A stretch of DNA of 6,161 bases from an uncultured Cellvibrio sp. (GTDB lineage: Bacteria; Pseudomonadota; Gammaproteobacteria; Pseudomonadales; Cellvibrionaceae). A model generated the notes under the pieces. That model was not told the DNA's origin. It was given only the letters and a program-made list of their open reading frames with translations, and did not search any database. This document shows, one piece after another, positions 1 through 5,607 of the stretch (the stretch's first letter is position 1; each line of letters opens with the position of its first letter). The position numbers and the translations under genes are program-made. The stretch is from positions 1 through 6,161 of the forward strand of contig CAMLRJ010000222.1 of NCBI GenBank assembly GCA_946482345.1, written 5' to 3'.

Positions 1-922
1 TTAATTGCACAACTTCATCGAGTCGCCAGCCTACAACATCAACAAACTGACCTTTTTCGCCTTGCGCAATTGCGAGTATTCTGTCGTTGGGAGCTAATAC
101 GCCTTGTTTGGCTGCCGGGCTGCCCGGGATGATTCTACTGACTTTTGTGTACTCTTCATCACCGCGCAATTCAGCTCCGATTCCTTGTAATTTCAGTGAC
201 ATATTGATGTCAAAGTTTTCGGCATTTTCCGGAGACATGTAATTTGTATGCGGGTCATAGAGTGTTGTCAGTGAGTTCATGACAATGCTATAGGCTTGTT
301 CTGAATCTATGCGTTTGTTGCGTCGTAGCTGGTTAATATAACGCTTGCGCATATTTTTCTTGTTGTCTTCCAGAGATTTGCCATTCAGCACTGAATTCAA
401 TAAGTTGGATTTTAAATATTGATGCCACAAAAGATCAGCAGCTTTGTGATCGGCCGGCCAGGGTTCATTTTCGCGATCTGAATTGAATATTTCATCGGAT
501 TCAAAACTAAAAACAACTTGTGGATTTTCCAAATCGACGATGACTTTTTCCAAACGCTCAGTCAGTCGCAGATTAAAACGATTGTAAATTTCAAACGCTT
601 TTTCCAGTTTTCCATTTCTAAAATCGTTATCAAAGGATTTGCGGTATTTTTCAAATTCATTAATGTCGGATTGCAAAAAGAAATAGCGTGAACCGTCAAG
701 CGATTTTATATATTCATCAAAAAATCGCGAAGACAGTTGATCGTTTAGCTCTTGATCCCGAAAATGATTGCCATTCAATCGCTGAACAATTTCAGTGGTT
801 GCTTTGCTTTGTTCTTTGGAAGGAAGTAGTTTTACCGGTGCTTCGGCAAAACTAAAAGCTGCAGAAAATAGATAAAAACCAATAAACAAAAATTTTACAG
901 ATCTTGAAACCACAGTTGACAT
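1..922 (-). CDS. prc: Tail-specific (carboxy-terminal processing) protease Prc/Tsp, N-terminal part, cut by the left edge
   Basis: Prc is a periplasmic serine protease (S41 family) that degrades proteins by recognising their C-terminus and also trims cell-envelope proteins. I translated 307 codons by hand with no internal stop; the E. coli enzyme has 682 residues, so rather less than half is visible. Residues 1-26 look like a Sec signal peptide: a short basic start, the hydrophobic run FLFIGFYLFSAAF, and likely cleavage after FSFA. Residues about 27-230 match the helical N-terminal Tsp domain (LDGSRYFFLQSDI; LYDPHTNYMSPENAENF). From about residue 240 the PDZ domain begins (LQGIGAELRG, VSRIIPGSPAAKQG, GQFVDVVGWRLDEVVQL), nearly identical in style to E. 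coli Prc. The catalytic Ser/Lys region lies outside the window. The ATG at 922-920 is secure because an in-frame TGA sits at 934-932, leaving only three codons between them. The ribosome site is weak (GAG about eight bases upstream). Confidence 0.96.
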   Translation of the reverse strand, partial: MSTVVSRSVKFLFIGFYLFSAAFSFAEAPVKLLPSKEQSKATTEIVQRLNGNHFRDQELNDQLSSRFFDEYIKSLDGSRYFFLQSDINEFEKYRKSFDNDFRNGKLEKAFEIYNRFNLRLTERLEKVIVDLENPQVVFSFESDEIFNSDRENEPWPADHKAADLLWHQYLKSNLLNSVLNGKSLEDNKKNMRKRYINQLRRNKRIDSEQAYSIVMNSLTTLYDPHTNYMSPENAENFDINMSLKLQGIGAELRGDEEYTKVSRIIPGSPAAKQGVLAPNDRILAIAQGEKGQFVDVVGWRLDEVVQL

Positions 923-954
923 GTTTTCGTCTCAAAAAGGTCAGTGAAACAGGT

Positions 955-989
955 GCTCATCACATGATGGAGCAGGAAGGGGTACTATA
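955..989 (-). promoter_or_regulatory. Candidate prc promoter -10 box and leader dyad
   Basis: On the minus strand TATAGT (989-984) matches five of six bases of the sigma-70 -10 consensus and lies about 60 bases before the prc start. I see no good -35 box at 16-18 bases, so it would need an activator or be weak. Just downstream, in the would-be leader, 955-973 forms the near-perfect dyad GCTC-ATCA / TGAT-(G)-GAGC with a single bulged base. Prc could instead be read through from the 145-residue gene 109 bases upstream, since no convincing terminator separates them. Confidence 0.35.
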
Positions 990-1031
990 GCGGAAATAGA
1001 GTGGCAAAGCAGCACTGACGATTTGCAATGG

Positions 1032-1469
1032 TTATACCGGCGAACTGCAGTTATAAATCATCTCCATAAAATCAATCTGCTCATTTTGTGTGATTTCTAT
1101 TTTTGTGATGGATTCAGCATTCTGGTTGCTCCACGCAAAATCATATCGCGCGAATTGAGGTCGATCATCAGAGGAATCGATGACAGCAATAAAAATAGTT
1201 TGTTTTGGCGTCACTGTTAGAAGCCGAAGAATATCGTTGATAGTGCGCTGTATGTTATCCGGATCGAAGAGTGGTTCATCCTGATCCTGCTTCACAAATA
1301 CATAATCGCAACCCAGAAGCGGACTCACGCTCAGTGCCAGTTTTCCCGTATTCAATGCGTCCAGCAGGTAGGTCCGATCATATTGAATGCTGGTCTGTTC
1401 ATCCCCGGTCGGGCCATGTATTGGCTGGGACAGTGAAGAGGGCAGTGTAGACGTTTGATAAAGTGCCAT
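1032..1469 (-). CDS. Hypothetical protein of 145 residues, family not recognised
   Basis: I do not recognise this protein. It has no signal peptide and no membrane segment, is rich in Asp, Glu, Gln, Thr and Ser, and looks like a small soluble acidic cytoplasmic protein. Residues 1-30 are Ser/Thr/Pro/Gln-rich and probably flexible. Residues 31-65 (YLLDALNTGKLALSVSP, then GCDYVFVKQD) suggest a helix followed by strands. Residues 71-86 (DNIQRTINDILRLLTV) look like an amphipathic helix. Residues 90-140 alternate hydrophobic residues as in beta strands (QTIFIAVIDSS, FARYDFAW, ITKIEITQ, FMEMIYNC). There are two cysteines, C54 and C141. The start is well supported: GGAG lies six bases before the ATG at 1469-1467, and no competing start has a comparable site. 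It lies between aroF and prc, all read leftward, with 265 and 109 bases of spacing, so it probably has its own promoter. That it is a real gene rests on the ribosome site and the length of the open frame; the function is unknown. Confidence 0.72.
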   Translation of the reverse strand: MALYQTSTLPSSLSQPIHGPTGDEQTSIQYDRTYLLDALNTGKLALSVSPLLGCDYVFVKQDQDEPLFDPDNIQRTINDILRLLTVTPKQTIFIAVIDSSDDRPQFARYDFAWSNQNAESITKIEITQNEQIDFMEMIYNCSSPV

Positions 1470-1503
1470 GATTTGCTCCAGGTAACAGGAACGGTTAATA
1501 GCG

Positions 1504-1542
1504 GAAGTTGCGTAGATTGCCGATCAAATCATTCGCAACTTC
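1504..1542 (-). promoter_or_regulatory. Stem-loop in the leader of the 145-residue gene
   Basis: GAAGTTGCG (1504-1512) and CGCAACTTC (1534-1542) are a perfect 9-bp inverted repeat with a 21-base spacer. Inside the spacer GATT and AATC can add four more pairs after a small internal loop, leaving a loop of about eight bases. It ends about 35 bases before the ATG and leaves the ribosome site (GGAG) free. There is no T-run after it on the minus strand, so it is not a standard terminator. It could be a leader structure affecting stability or translation, or an operator for a dimeric regulator. Confidence 0.5.
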
Positions 1543-1649
1543 ATGATCATATTTGTTATGGATTCGTCCAGAAACGATATTCCGTGATTGCGGAAATCTA
1601 ACATTTGCAGTTTGAAATAACCACATCAAAACAGAAAAAACGTCGATAA

Positions 1650-1679
1650 TTTTTACATGAAAAGTCAAAAAATTGACAA
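1650..1679 (-). promoter_or_regulatory. Candidate promoter of the 145-residue gene with overlapping dyad
   Basis: On the minus strand TTGTCA (1679-1674) and TAAAAA (1655-1650) are 18 bases apart and resemble sigma-70 -35 and -10 boxes. Transcription would start near 1643, giving an unusually long leader of about 170 bases. The short inverted repeat GTCAA-AAAA-TTGAC (1664-1677) overlaps the -35 box and could be an operator. All of this is pattern matching in AT-rich DNA, where chance hits are common. Confidence 0.3.
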
Positions 1680-1702
1680 TGGCGGAGTGTAATCATTGGA
1701 TG

Positions 1703-1725
1703 AAGCGAGCAGTTTCTGCTCGCTT
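1703..1725 (-). terminator. Hairpin after aroF, probable terminator without a strong T-run
   Basis: AAGCGAGCAG (1703-1712), a three-base loop and CTGCTCGCTT (1716-1725) form a perfect 10-bp stem that starts nine bases after the aroF stop codon. A compact GC-rich hairpin at this spot is typical of a transcript end. The bases after it on the minus strand (CATCCAATGATT) are only mildly T-rich, so it may be a weak intrinsic terminator or a 3'-end stabilising hairpin left after Rho-dependent termination. Confidence 0.6.
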
Positions 1726-1734
1726 ACAAAAAGC

Positions 1735-2802
1735 TTAGCGCTTGGGGAGTTTGTCTTTCAGGGAGTGGTGCATTTGCCGCAAGGCTTTTTCTGTGGTTTC
1801 CCAATCAATACAGGCGTCGGTTACGGAAACGCCATATTTCAGGTCACAGAGATTTGCTGGAATGCTTTGATTACCAGCTCCGATATTGCTCTCAACCATT
1901 AAACCGATAATTGATTTATTCCCTTCAAGTATTTGGTTGGTAACATTCTCCATAACCAGCGTTTGTAGTTCGTGATTTTTGTTGGAATTGGCGTGGCTGC
2001 AATCAACCATAATATTTTGTGCCACTTTTGCCTTGGCCAGATCCTGTTCACAAAGGGCAACACTCACTGAATCGTAATTGGGTTTGCCATTGCCACCCCT
2101 TAGTACAACGTGCCCATAGGCATTGCCGCGTGTGTGGATAATTGCAACTTGTCCCTGAGTGTTAATTCCCAAAAAGCGGTGTGGCTTGGAAACTGACTGT
2201 AAAGCGTTGATGGCAACTGTCAGTCCGCCGTCCGTGCCATTTTTAAATCCGACAGCGGATGACAGGCCGCTGGCCATTTCGCGATGAGTTTGCGATTCGG
2301 TTGTTCGGGCGCCAATCGCTGACCAGCTGATTAAATCATGCAGGTATTGCGGGGAAATCGGATCCAGGGCTTCGGTGGCTGTAGGCAAACCGATTTCGGC
2401 TATATCCAGCAACAACTGACGGCCAATATGCAGGCCTTCTTCCATCTTGAAGGAGTCATCCAAATAAGGGTCGTTAATCAAACCTTTCCATCCCACAGTG
2501 GTGCGGGGTTTTTCGAAATACACGCGCATTACGATGTAAATGCTATCACTGACTTCATCTGCCAGTTTCTTCAAGCGTTGTGCGTAGTCTTTGGCAGCCT
2601 TGACGTCATGGATGGAACAGGGGCCAATCACCATGAAAATCCTGTGATCCTTACGATCGAGAATATTGCGAACGACCTGGCGGCCCTGGGTAACTATTTG
2701 ACGTGCCTTTTCGGTCAGCGGAATTTTATTTTTTAAATCCTGAGGGGAAATCAATAATTCCTGGGAGACAACATTTAAGTCGTCGATTTGTACATTGCTC
2801 AT
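1735..2802 (-). CDS. aroF: 3-deoxy-7-phosphoheptulonate (DAHP) synthase, type I alpha, AroF-like
   Basis: DAHP synthase joins phosphoenolpyruvate and erythrose 4-phosphate, the first step of the shikimate pathway to Phe, Tyr and Trp; it is cytoplasmic and metal dependent. The 355-residue product has the usual length (E. coli AroF 356). Signature blocks in order are GPCSIHD (60-66), FEKPRTTVGWKGLINDP (96-112), ATEALDP (142-148), SAIGARTTESQTHREMASG (161-179), GFKNGTDG (185-192), DCSH (267-270), GLMVESN (300-306) and GVSVTDACI (324-332). The expected metal ligands Cys62, His270, Glu304 and Asp329 are present. The C-terminal block KYGVSVTDACI is closest to tyrosine-sensitive AroF rather than AroG or AroH, so tyrosine inhibition is likely but inferred. 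The ATG at 2802-2800 is preferred: AGGA lies seven bases upstream, and the protein then starts like known homologues. A TTG at 2826 would add eight residues and has no comparable site. It is alone in its transcript, ends in a hairpin, and is divergent from a HAD phosphatase gene. Confidence 0.97.
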   Translation of the reverse strand: MSNVQIDDLNVVSQELLISPQDLKNKIPLTEKARQIVTQGRQVVRNILDRKDHRIFMVIGPCSIHDVKAAKDYAQRLKKLADEVSDSIYIVMRVYFEKPRTTVGWKGLINDPYLDDSFKMEEGLHIGRQLLLDIAEIGLPTATEALDPISPQYLHDLISWSAIGARTTESQTHREMASGLSSAVGFKNGTDGGLTVAINALQSVSKPHRFLGINTQGQVAIIHTRGNAYGHVVLRGGNGKPNYDSVSVALCEQDLAKAKVAQNIMVDCSHANSNKNHELQTLVMENVTNQILEGNKSIIGLMVESNIGAGNQSIPANLCDLKYGVSVTDACIDWETTEKALRQMHHSLKDKLPKR

Positions 2803-2836
2803 GATTCTATCCTGCAATAATGCCAATTTTTGGGCC

Positions 2837-2842
2837 AGTATA
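2837..2842 (-). promoter_or_regulatory. Possible aroF -10 box
   Basis: On the minus strand TATACT (2842-2837) matches five of six bases of the -10 consensus and would place the transcript start about 25-30 bases before the aroF ATG. No clear -35 element is seen 16-18 bases further upstream. The assignment is tentative. Confidence 0.27.
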
Positions 2843-2910
2843 CCTGAATAAGCCTGTTTGTGGTGATGGGATTATCAATTTCATGTATAAAAAAAGGCTA
2901 TGCGTCTCAT

Positions 2911-2939
2911 TTGTTAACACTTTAGGCTTGCTGTAAAAA
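2911..2939 (+). promoter_or_regulatory. Candidate promoter of the HAD phosphatase gene
   Basis: TTGTTA (2911-2916) and TAAAAA (2934-2939) are separated by exactly 17 bases, the preferred sigma-70 spacing, with four of six matches in each box. The predicted transcript start near 2946 leaves a leader of about 60 bases before the ATG at 3005. The -10 box overlaps the TyrR-box-like sequence at 2932-2949. Confidence 0.42.
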
Positions 2940-2949
2940 CAGGTTTTCT
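2932..2949. promoter_or_regulatory. TyrR-box-like sequence between aroF and the HAD gene
   Basis: TGTAAA-AACAGG-TTTTCT matches the TyrR box consensus TGTAAA-N6-TTTACA at 10 of 12 defined positions and keeps the G and C regarded as invariant in that motif. It lies about 130 bases upstream of the aroF start, in DNA shared with the divergent gene. TyrR is the known repressor of aroF in enterobacteria, so the position makes sense. Whether this organism has TyrR cannot be seen here, and chance matches of this quality do occur in AT-rich DNA. Confidence 0.3.
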
Positions 2950-3004
2950 TTGGCATGTTTTGGGTATTAACTACTAAAAATGATTATCTGGAAGGAGCAG
3001 GCAA

Positions 3005-3799
3005 ATGAAATCATCATTTAAATTAGTATTGCTGGATTTGGATGGCACGCTGTACATAGGTAATCAGGAAGTCCCCGGTGCTTGCCAGACAATAAAATAC
3101 TTGCGAAATAAGAATATGCAGTTGCGTTTTCTAACCAATACAACAACTAAAACCCAGGCTCAACTCCTATCCCAAATACGCTCCATAGGTATCGATTTGT
3201 TTGATGACGAATTGATTAGTGCTCCACAAGCAGCGCGTTTTGAACTCATGGAAATGCAAAAGAAAATATCTCGCCCGTTAAAAATCTGGCCGTTGGTTGC
3301 CGATGCAGTCAAATCCGATTTCGATGATTTTGAGTGGGATGAATATCACCCTGATTTCATTCTTATCGGCGATATTGGTGATCGTTGGAATATAACCTTA
3401 ATTAATAGTTTATTTAATGCAATGCATTCGGGTGCACAATTAATTGCGTTACATAAAAATCGTTTTTGGCAAACTGAGCAGGGTTTAAAAACAGACATAG
3501 GATTTTTTGTAGCAGGGTTGGAATATATCTGTAATAAAACAGCAATTATTTTGGGTAAACCCAATCGGGATTTTTTTCAAAGAGTGCTTGATTCGGTAAA
3601 GATGACTGCGGAGCAAACCTTGATGATTGGTGATGACATAGATACAGATATAGGCGGCGCCCAAGTTATGTGTATTCATGGATGCCTGGTCAAAACAGGA
3701 AAATATCGACAGGCTTATGCAGATCAATCTCCGGTGAAACCTGATTATATTTTGGATTCTATCGCTGATGTACCGCAGATTTTTTCTGAAAATATTTAG
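3005..3799 (+). CDS. HAD-superfamily subclass IIA phosphatase, similar to HDHD2/LHPP (TIGR01458-like)
   Basis: This 264-residue cytoplasmic protein is a haloacid-dehalogenase-type hydrolase that should remove phosphate through an aspartyl-phosphate intermediate with Mg2+. All four HAD motifs are present: DLDGT (11-15; Asp11 nucleophile, Asp13 acid/base), TNTT (44-47), Lys185 in GKPN (185 is the motif III lysine), and GDDIDTD (209-215; Asp210 and Asp215 as metal-site acids). The stretch between motifs II and III (about 50-180) is the C2-type cap of subclass IIA. FVAGLEY (168-174) and the C-terminal LVKTGKYR (228-235) closely resemble animal HDHD2 and LHPP more than NagD or 4-nitrophenyl phosphatases. 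The substrate is not predictable. LHPP is reported to act on phosphohistidine, phospholysine and pyrophosphate, but that should not be transferred without a test. The start is clear: AAGGAG lies seven bases before the ATG. The gene stands alone, divergent from aroF and convergent with the outer-membrane gene 37 bases beyond its stop. Confidence 0.92.
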   Translation: MKSSFKLVLLDLDGTLYIGNQEVPGACQTIKYLRNKNMQLRFLTNTTTKTQAQLLSQIRSIGIDLFDDELISAPQAARFELMEMQKKISRPLKIWPLVADAVKSDFDDFEWDEYHPDFILIGDIGDRWNITLINSLFNAMHSGAQLIALHKNRFWQTEQGLKTDIGFFVAGLEYICNKTAIILGKPNRDFFQRVLDSVKMTAEQTLMIGDDIDTDIGGAQVMCIHGCLVKTGKYRQAYADQSPVKPDYILDSIADVPQIFSENI

Positions 3800-3805
3800 C
3801 AGTTG

Positions 3806-3819
3806 GTGCATCCTTGCAC
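3806..3819. other. Small hairpin between two convergent genes
   Basis: GTGCA (3806-3810), loop TCCT and TGCAC (3815-3819) form a 5-bp stem, extendable by two G-U pairs, in the 37 bases between the convergent HAD and outer-membrane genes. An A-run (3823-3828) follows it on the plus strand; read on the minus strand this T-run comes before the stem, not after. It is therefore only a weak candidate for a transcript end in either direction. Confidence 0.25.
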
Positions 3820-3836
3820 TGTAAAAAACGATTGAA

Positions 3837-4583
3837 TTAGAAATGTAACATTGCACCTACATAAGGGCCGTCGAGATCAAGATTGGTTTGGATGTCATCA
3901 TCATCCACTTTCAAACTTAATTTGCGATAGCCTGCTTCAAGGCCCAGATCCAATACTGAATCAAAAAGGTAAGCCACTTTTGCGTTGTAATCCATCAGTT
4001 GATTGTCTTGATATTCAATCATGTTGGCTTCTACGGCAAGGGATAATCCACTGAGCGGCAGATCAAATTGAAATTTTCCGTAGACTAATGGGAGGGCCAC
4101 ATCGAGATCGACATTTTCACTGGCCGAATTATTTTCGGCTTCTGCTTTTAAATAACCATCGTATTGGCGGAGTGTTAACCCAAAATCAATATTTACCCAG
4201 TTGTCCAGCAGTTCGTAGTAAAGAGTCGCTTCATTGGAGCTGAGATCGAAATCGGAATTAATTTCACCGGTAAAATTCACATCACCCAATCCAAAAGTTT
4301 GATCCAGAGTTGCAGATTGGCTGCTTTTAATTTCCTGATGAAGGAGTTTTATGTTGGGTAAAACAGGAATCGGGTGTTCAATTGCAACATAAAAAAATGA
4401 GTTATCACTGTCTGTGAACCCCAAATCTTTGGCTGTAACAGCGGGATCACCTGCTTTTCCGGAATAGTCAGATGTCCATTGTCCTGCGCCTGCATAGATA
4501 CCGAAAATTGTGTCGGCAAATGTTGCGGGAGTAATAGCTGCAAGCGTTAATCCCAGTGCCACTGAGAGAGAAGAGAGTTTCAT
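3837..4583 (-). CDS. TIGR04219-family outer membrane beta-barrel protein
   Basis: The product is a 248-residue secreted protein that should fold as a small beta-barrel in the outer membrane; no transport substrate is known for the family. Residues 1-23 form a Sec signal peptide (MKLSSLSVALGLTLAAITPA then TFA, cleavage before DTIFG). The mature part alternates hydrophobic and polar residues throughout and ends in Phe (GAMLHF), the usual barrel signature recognised by the BAM machinery. Family-like blocks are IFGIYAGAGQW near the mature start, FFYVAIEHPIPVLPNIKL, EATLYYELLDNWVNIDFGLTLR, LPLVYGKFQFDLPLSGL and LGLEAGYRKLSLKVDD. The loops are rich in Asp, Ser and Asn. The start at 4583-4581 is chosen because GAGGA lies seven bases upstream and the signal peptide then begins properly; a GTG at 4619 in the same frame would add 12 unfavourable residues. 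It is monocistronic in this window, convergent with the HAD gene and divergent from the dioxygenase gene. Confidence 0.9.
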   Translation of the reverse strand: MKLSSLSVALGLTLAAITPATFADTIFGIYAGAGQWTSDYSGKAGDPAVTAKDLGFTDSDNSFFYVAIEHPIPVLPNIKLLHQEIKSSQSATLDQTFGLGDVNFTGEINSDFDLSSNEATLYYELLDNWVNIDFGLTLRQYDGYLKAEAENNSASENVDLDVALPLVYGKFQFDLPLSGLSLAVEANMIEYQDNQLMDYNAKVAYLFDSVLDLGLEAGYRKLSLKVDDDDIQTNLDLDGPYVGAMLHF

Positions 4584-4636
4584 TGGTGTGTCCTCTAGGT
4601 TGATCTGTTGTAATAGCACACTAACTCTAGACTAAA

Positions 4637-4652
4637 AGACAGGTGCTTGTCT
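4637..4652. promoter_or_regulatory. Short palindrome upstream of the outer-membrane gene
   Basis: AGACA-GGTGCT-TGTCT is a 5-bp inverted repeat with a 6-base centre, 54 bases upstream of the outer-membrane gene start. Its size and spacing suit an operator for a dimeric regulator. No known binding motif is recognised, and a repeat this short can arise by chance. Confidence 0.25.
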
Positions 4653-4725
4653 GTGTTTGCTGGTTTAATTGCATCGGTAGTGTGACCCAATTCTTGTGCA
4701 GGTTAAAAATTGCGCCAATTATGTT

Positions 4726-4761
4726 GATTGAAATTGTGAAAATATTGTCTGAATTTCAATC
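4726..4761. promoter_or_regulatory. Perfect 10-bp inverted repeat upstream of the dioxygenase gene
   Basis: GATTGAAATT (4726-4735) and AATTTCAATC (4752-4761) are exact reverse complements with a 16-base spacer, ending 30 bases before the dioxygenase ATG. No T-run follows, so it is not a terminator. It could be the operator of a dimeric or tetrameric regulator, for example the neighbouring LysR-type protein, or an mRNA leader hairpin. I could not assign a convincing -35/-10 pair around it. It also lies within the divergent region shared with the outer-membrane gene. Confidence 0.48.
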
Positions 4762-4791
4762 TATTTTGATGTTAATTTTGAGGAGTAAACA

Positions 4792-5607
4792 ATGGATGCC
4801 AAACAATCATTAATGCCTGTTATTTTTGTTCCTCATGGTGGAGGGCCTTTGCCATTGCTGGATGATCCACAGCATTTTCAACTGACCGGTTTTTTATCAA
4901 CAATTGCAGATTCAATTCCAATGCCTGCATCTATTTTGGTGATCAGTGCGCATTGGGAAGAAAATGTTGCCACAGTTTCCAGTGGTTCAAAACCTGACAT
5001 GATTTACGACTATTATGGGTTTCCACCGGAAAGTTATCGTTTTAATTATCCCGCTCCTGGTAATCCGGATCTTGCACAGCAAGTGTTAAAATTACTTGAT
5101 GAAAAATCGATTCGTGCAACACAAGATGATAAACGTGGTTATGATCACGGTACTTTTGTTCCATTAATGTTGACCTATCCTGATGCGGATATTCCGGTAG
5201 TGCAACTTTCATTATTGAAATCGCTTGATCCTGCAGCCCATATTAATTTGGGCAAAGCTATAGCAGCACTTCGTCAACAAGGTGTATTAATTATTGGATC
5301 AGGAATGCCGTTTCATAATATGAAAGCGTTTTTTTCAGGTGATAGTCGAGTGAAAGAGCGAAGTGAAATTTTTGCGAGCTGGTTGCATGAAACTTTGACT
5401 GCGCATCCATTGGATGTTAAAGAAAAAGAGAAGCGATTAATCGATTGGGTCAATGCACCCGAAGCAAAATTTTCTCATCCCCGCGAAGAACATTTGCTGC
5501 CTCTGCATGTTTGTTTTGGCGCTGCTTGTGCTTCGACACCTGATGCCGTTCAGATATTTTCAGGGCTTTTATTCAATACACGAATTACTGCCTACCAATG
5601 GGGTTAA
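4792..5607 (+). CDS. Class III extradiol ring-cleavage dioxygenase, LigB type (DODA-like)
   Basis: The 271-residue product belongs to the LigB-fold family that includes plant 4,5-DOPA dioxygenase and E. coli YgiD. Members use a non-haem metal, usually Fe(II), to open catechol-type rings next to the hydroxyl groups. Key blocks are FVPHGGGPLPLL (12-23, His15), SAHWE (52-56, His54), YDYYGFPPESY (72-82), DHGTFVPL (118-125, His119), GSGMPFHN (169-176, His175) and HPREEHLLPLHVC (229-241, His229 and His234). By comparison with YgiD, His15, His54 and His234 are the likely metal ligands, and His175 a likely active-site base. HGGGP, where YgiD has HGSP, and HPREEHLLPL place it in a bacterial subgroup distinct from YgiD, so the natural substrate is open. 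There is no signal peptide, so it is cytoplasmic. AGGAG six bases before the ATG fixes the start. Its TAA overlaps the stop of the convergent LysR gene, which is the best candidate for its regulator. Confidence 0.93.
   Translation: MDAKQSLMPVIFVPHGGGPLPLLDDPQHFQLTGFLSTIADSIPMPASILVISAHWEENVATVSSGSKPDMIYDYYGFPPESYRFNYPAPGNPDLAQQVLKLLDEKSIRATQDDKRGYDHGTFVPLMLTYPDADIPVVQLSLLKSLDPAAHINLGKAIAALRQQGVLIIGSGMPFHNMKAFFSGDSRVKERSEIFASWLHETLTAHPLDVKEKEKRLIDWVNAPEAKFSHPREEHLLPLHVCFGAACASTPDAVQIFSGLLFNTRITAYQWG

Noticed and set aside
1004..1026. GCAAA/TTTGC hairpin as a terminator of the orphan gene
   Set aside because: The stem is only five AT-rich pairs with a 13-base loop and no T-run follows on the minus strand.
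1023..1220. 65-residue plus-strand frame opposite the orphan gene
   Set aside because: It has no ribosome site, and the minus-strand frame is longer and has a good one.
2338..2736. 132-residue open frame on the plus strand inside aroF
   Set aside because: It is a shadow of the strongly conserved aroF reading frame and has no homology signal.
2803..2826. TTG start giving aroF eight extra residues
   Set aside because: The ATG at 2802 has AGGA at the right distance and gives the length and N-terminus usual for the family; the TTG has no ribosome site.
2853..2943. CCTGTTT and AAACAGG as a 7-bp inverted repeat between aroF and the HAD gene
   Set aside because: The arms are 77 bases apart and short, so a chance pairing is the simpler explanation.
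3485..3856. 123-residue open frame on the minus strand under the HAD gene
   Set aside because: It is antisense to a gene with all four HAD motifs and has no recognisable family features.
4584..4619. GTG start extending the outer-membrane protein by 12 residues
   Set aside because: It would put an acidic, polar stretch in front of a complete signal peptide, and the ATG at 4583 has its own GAGGA.
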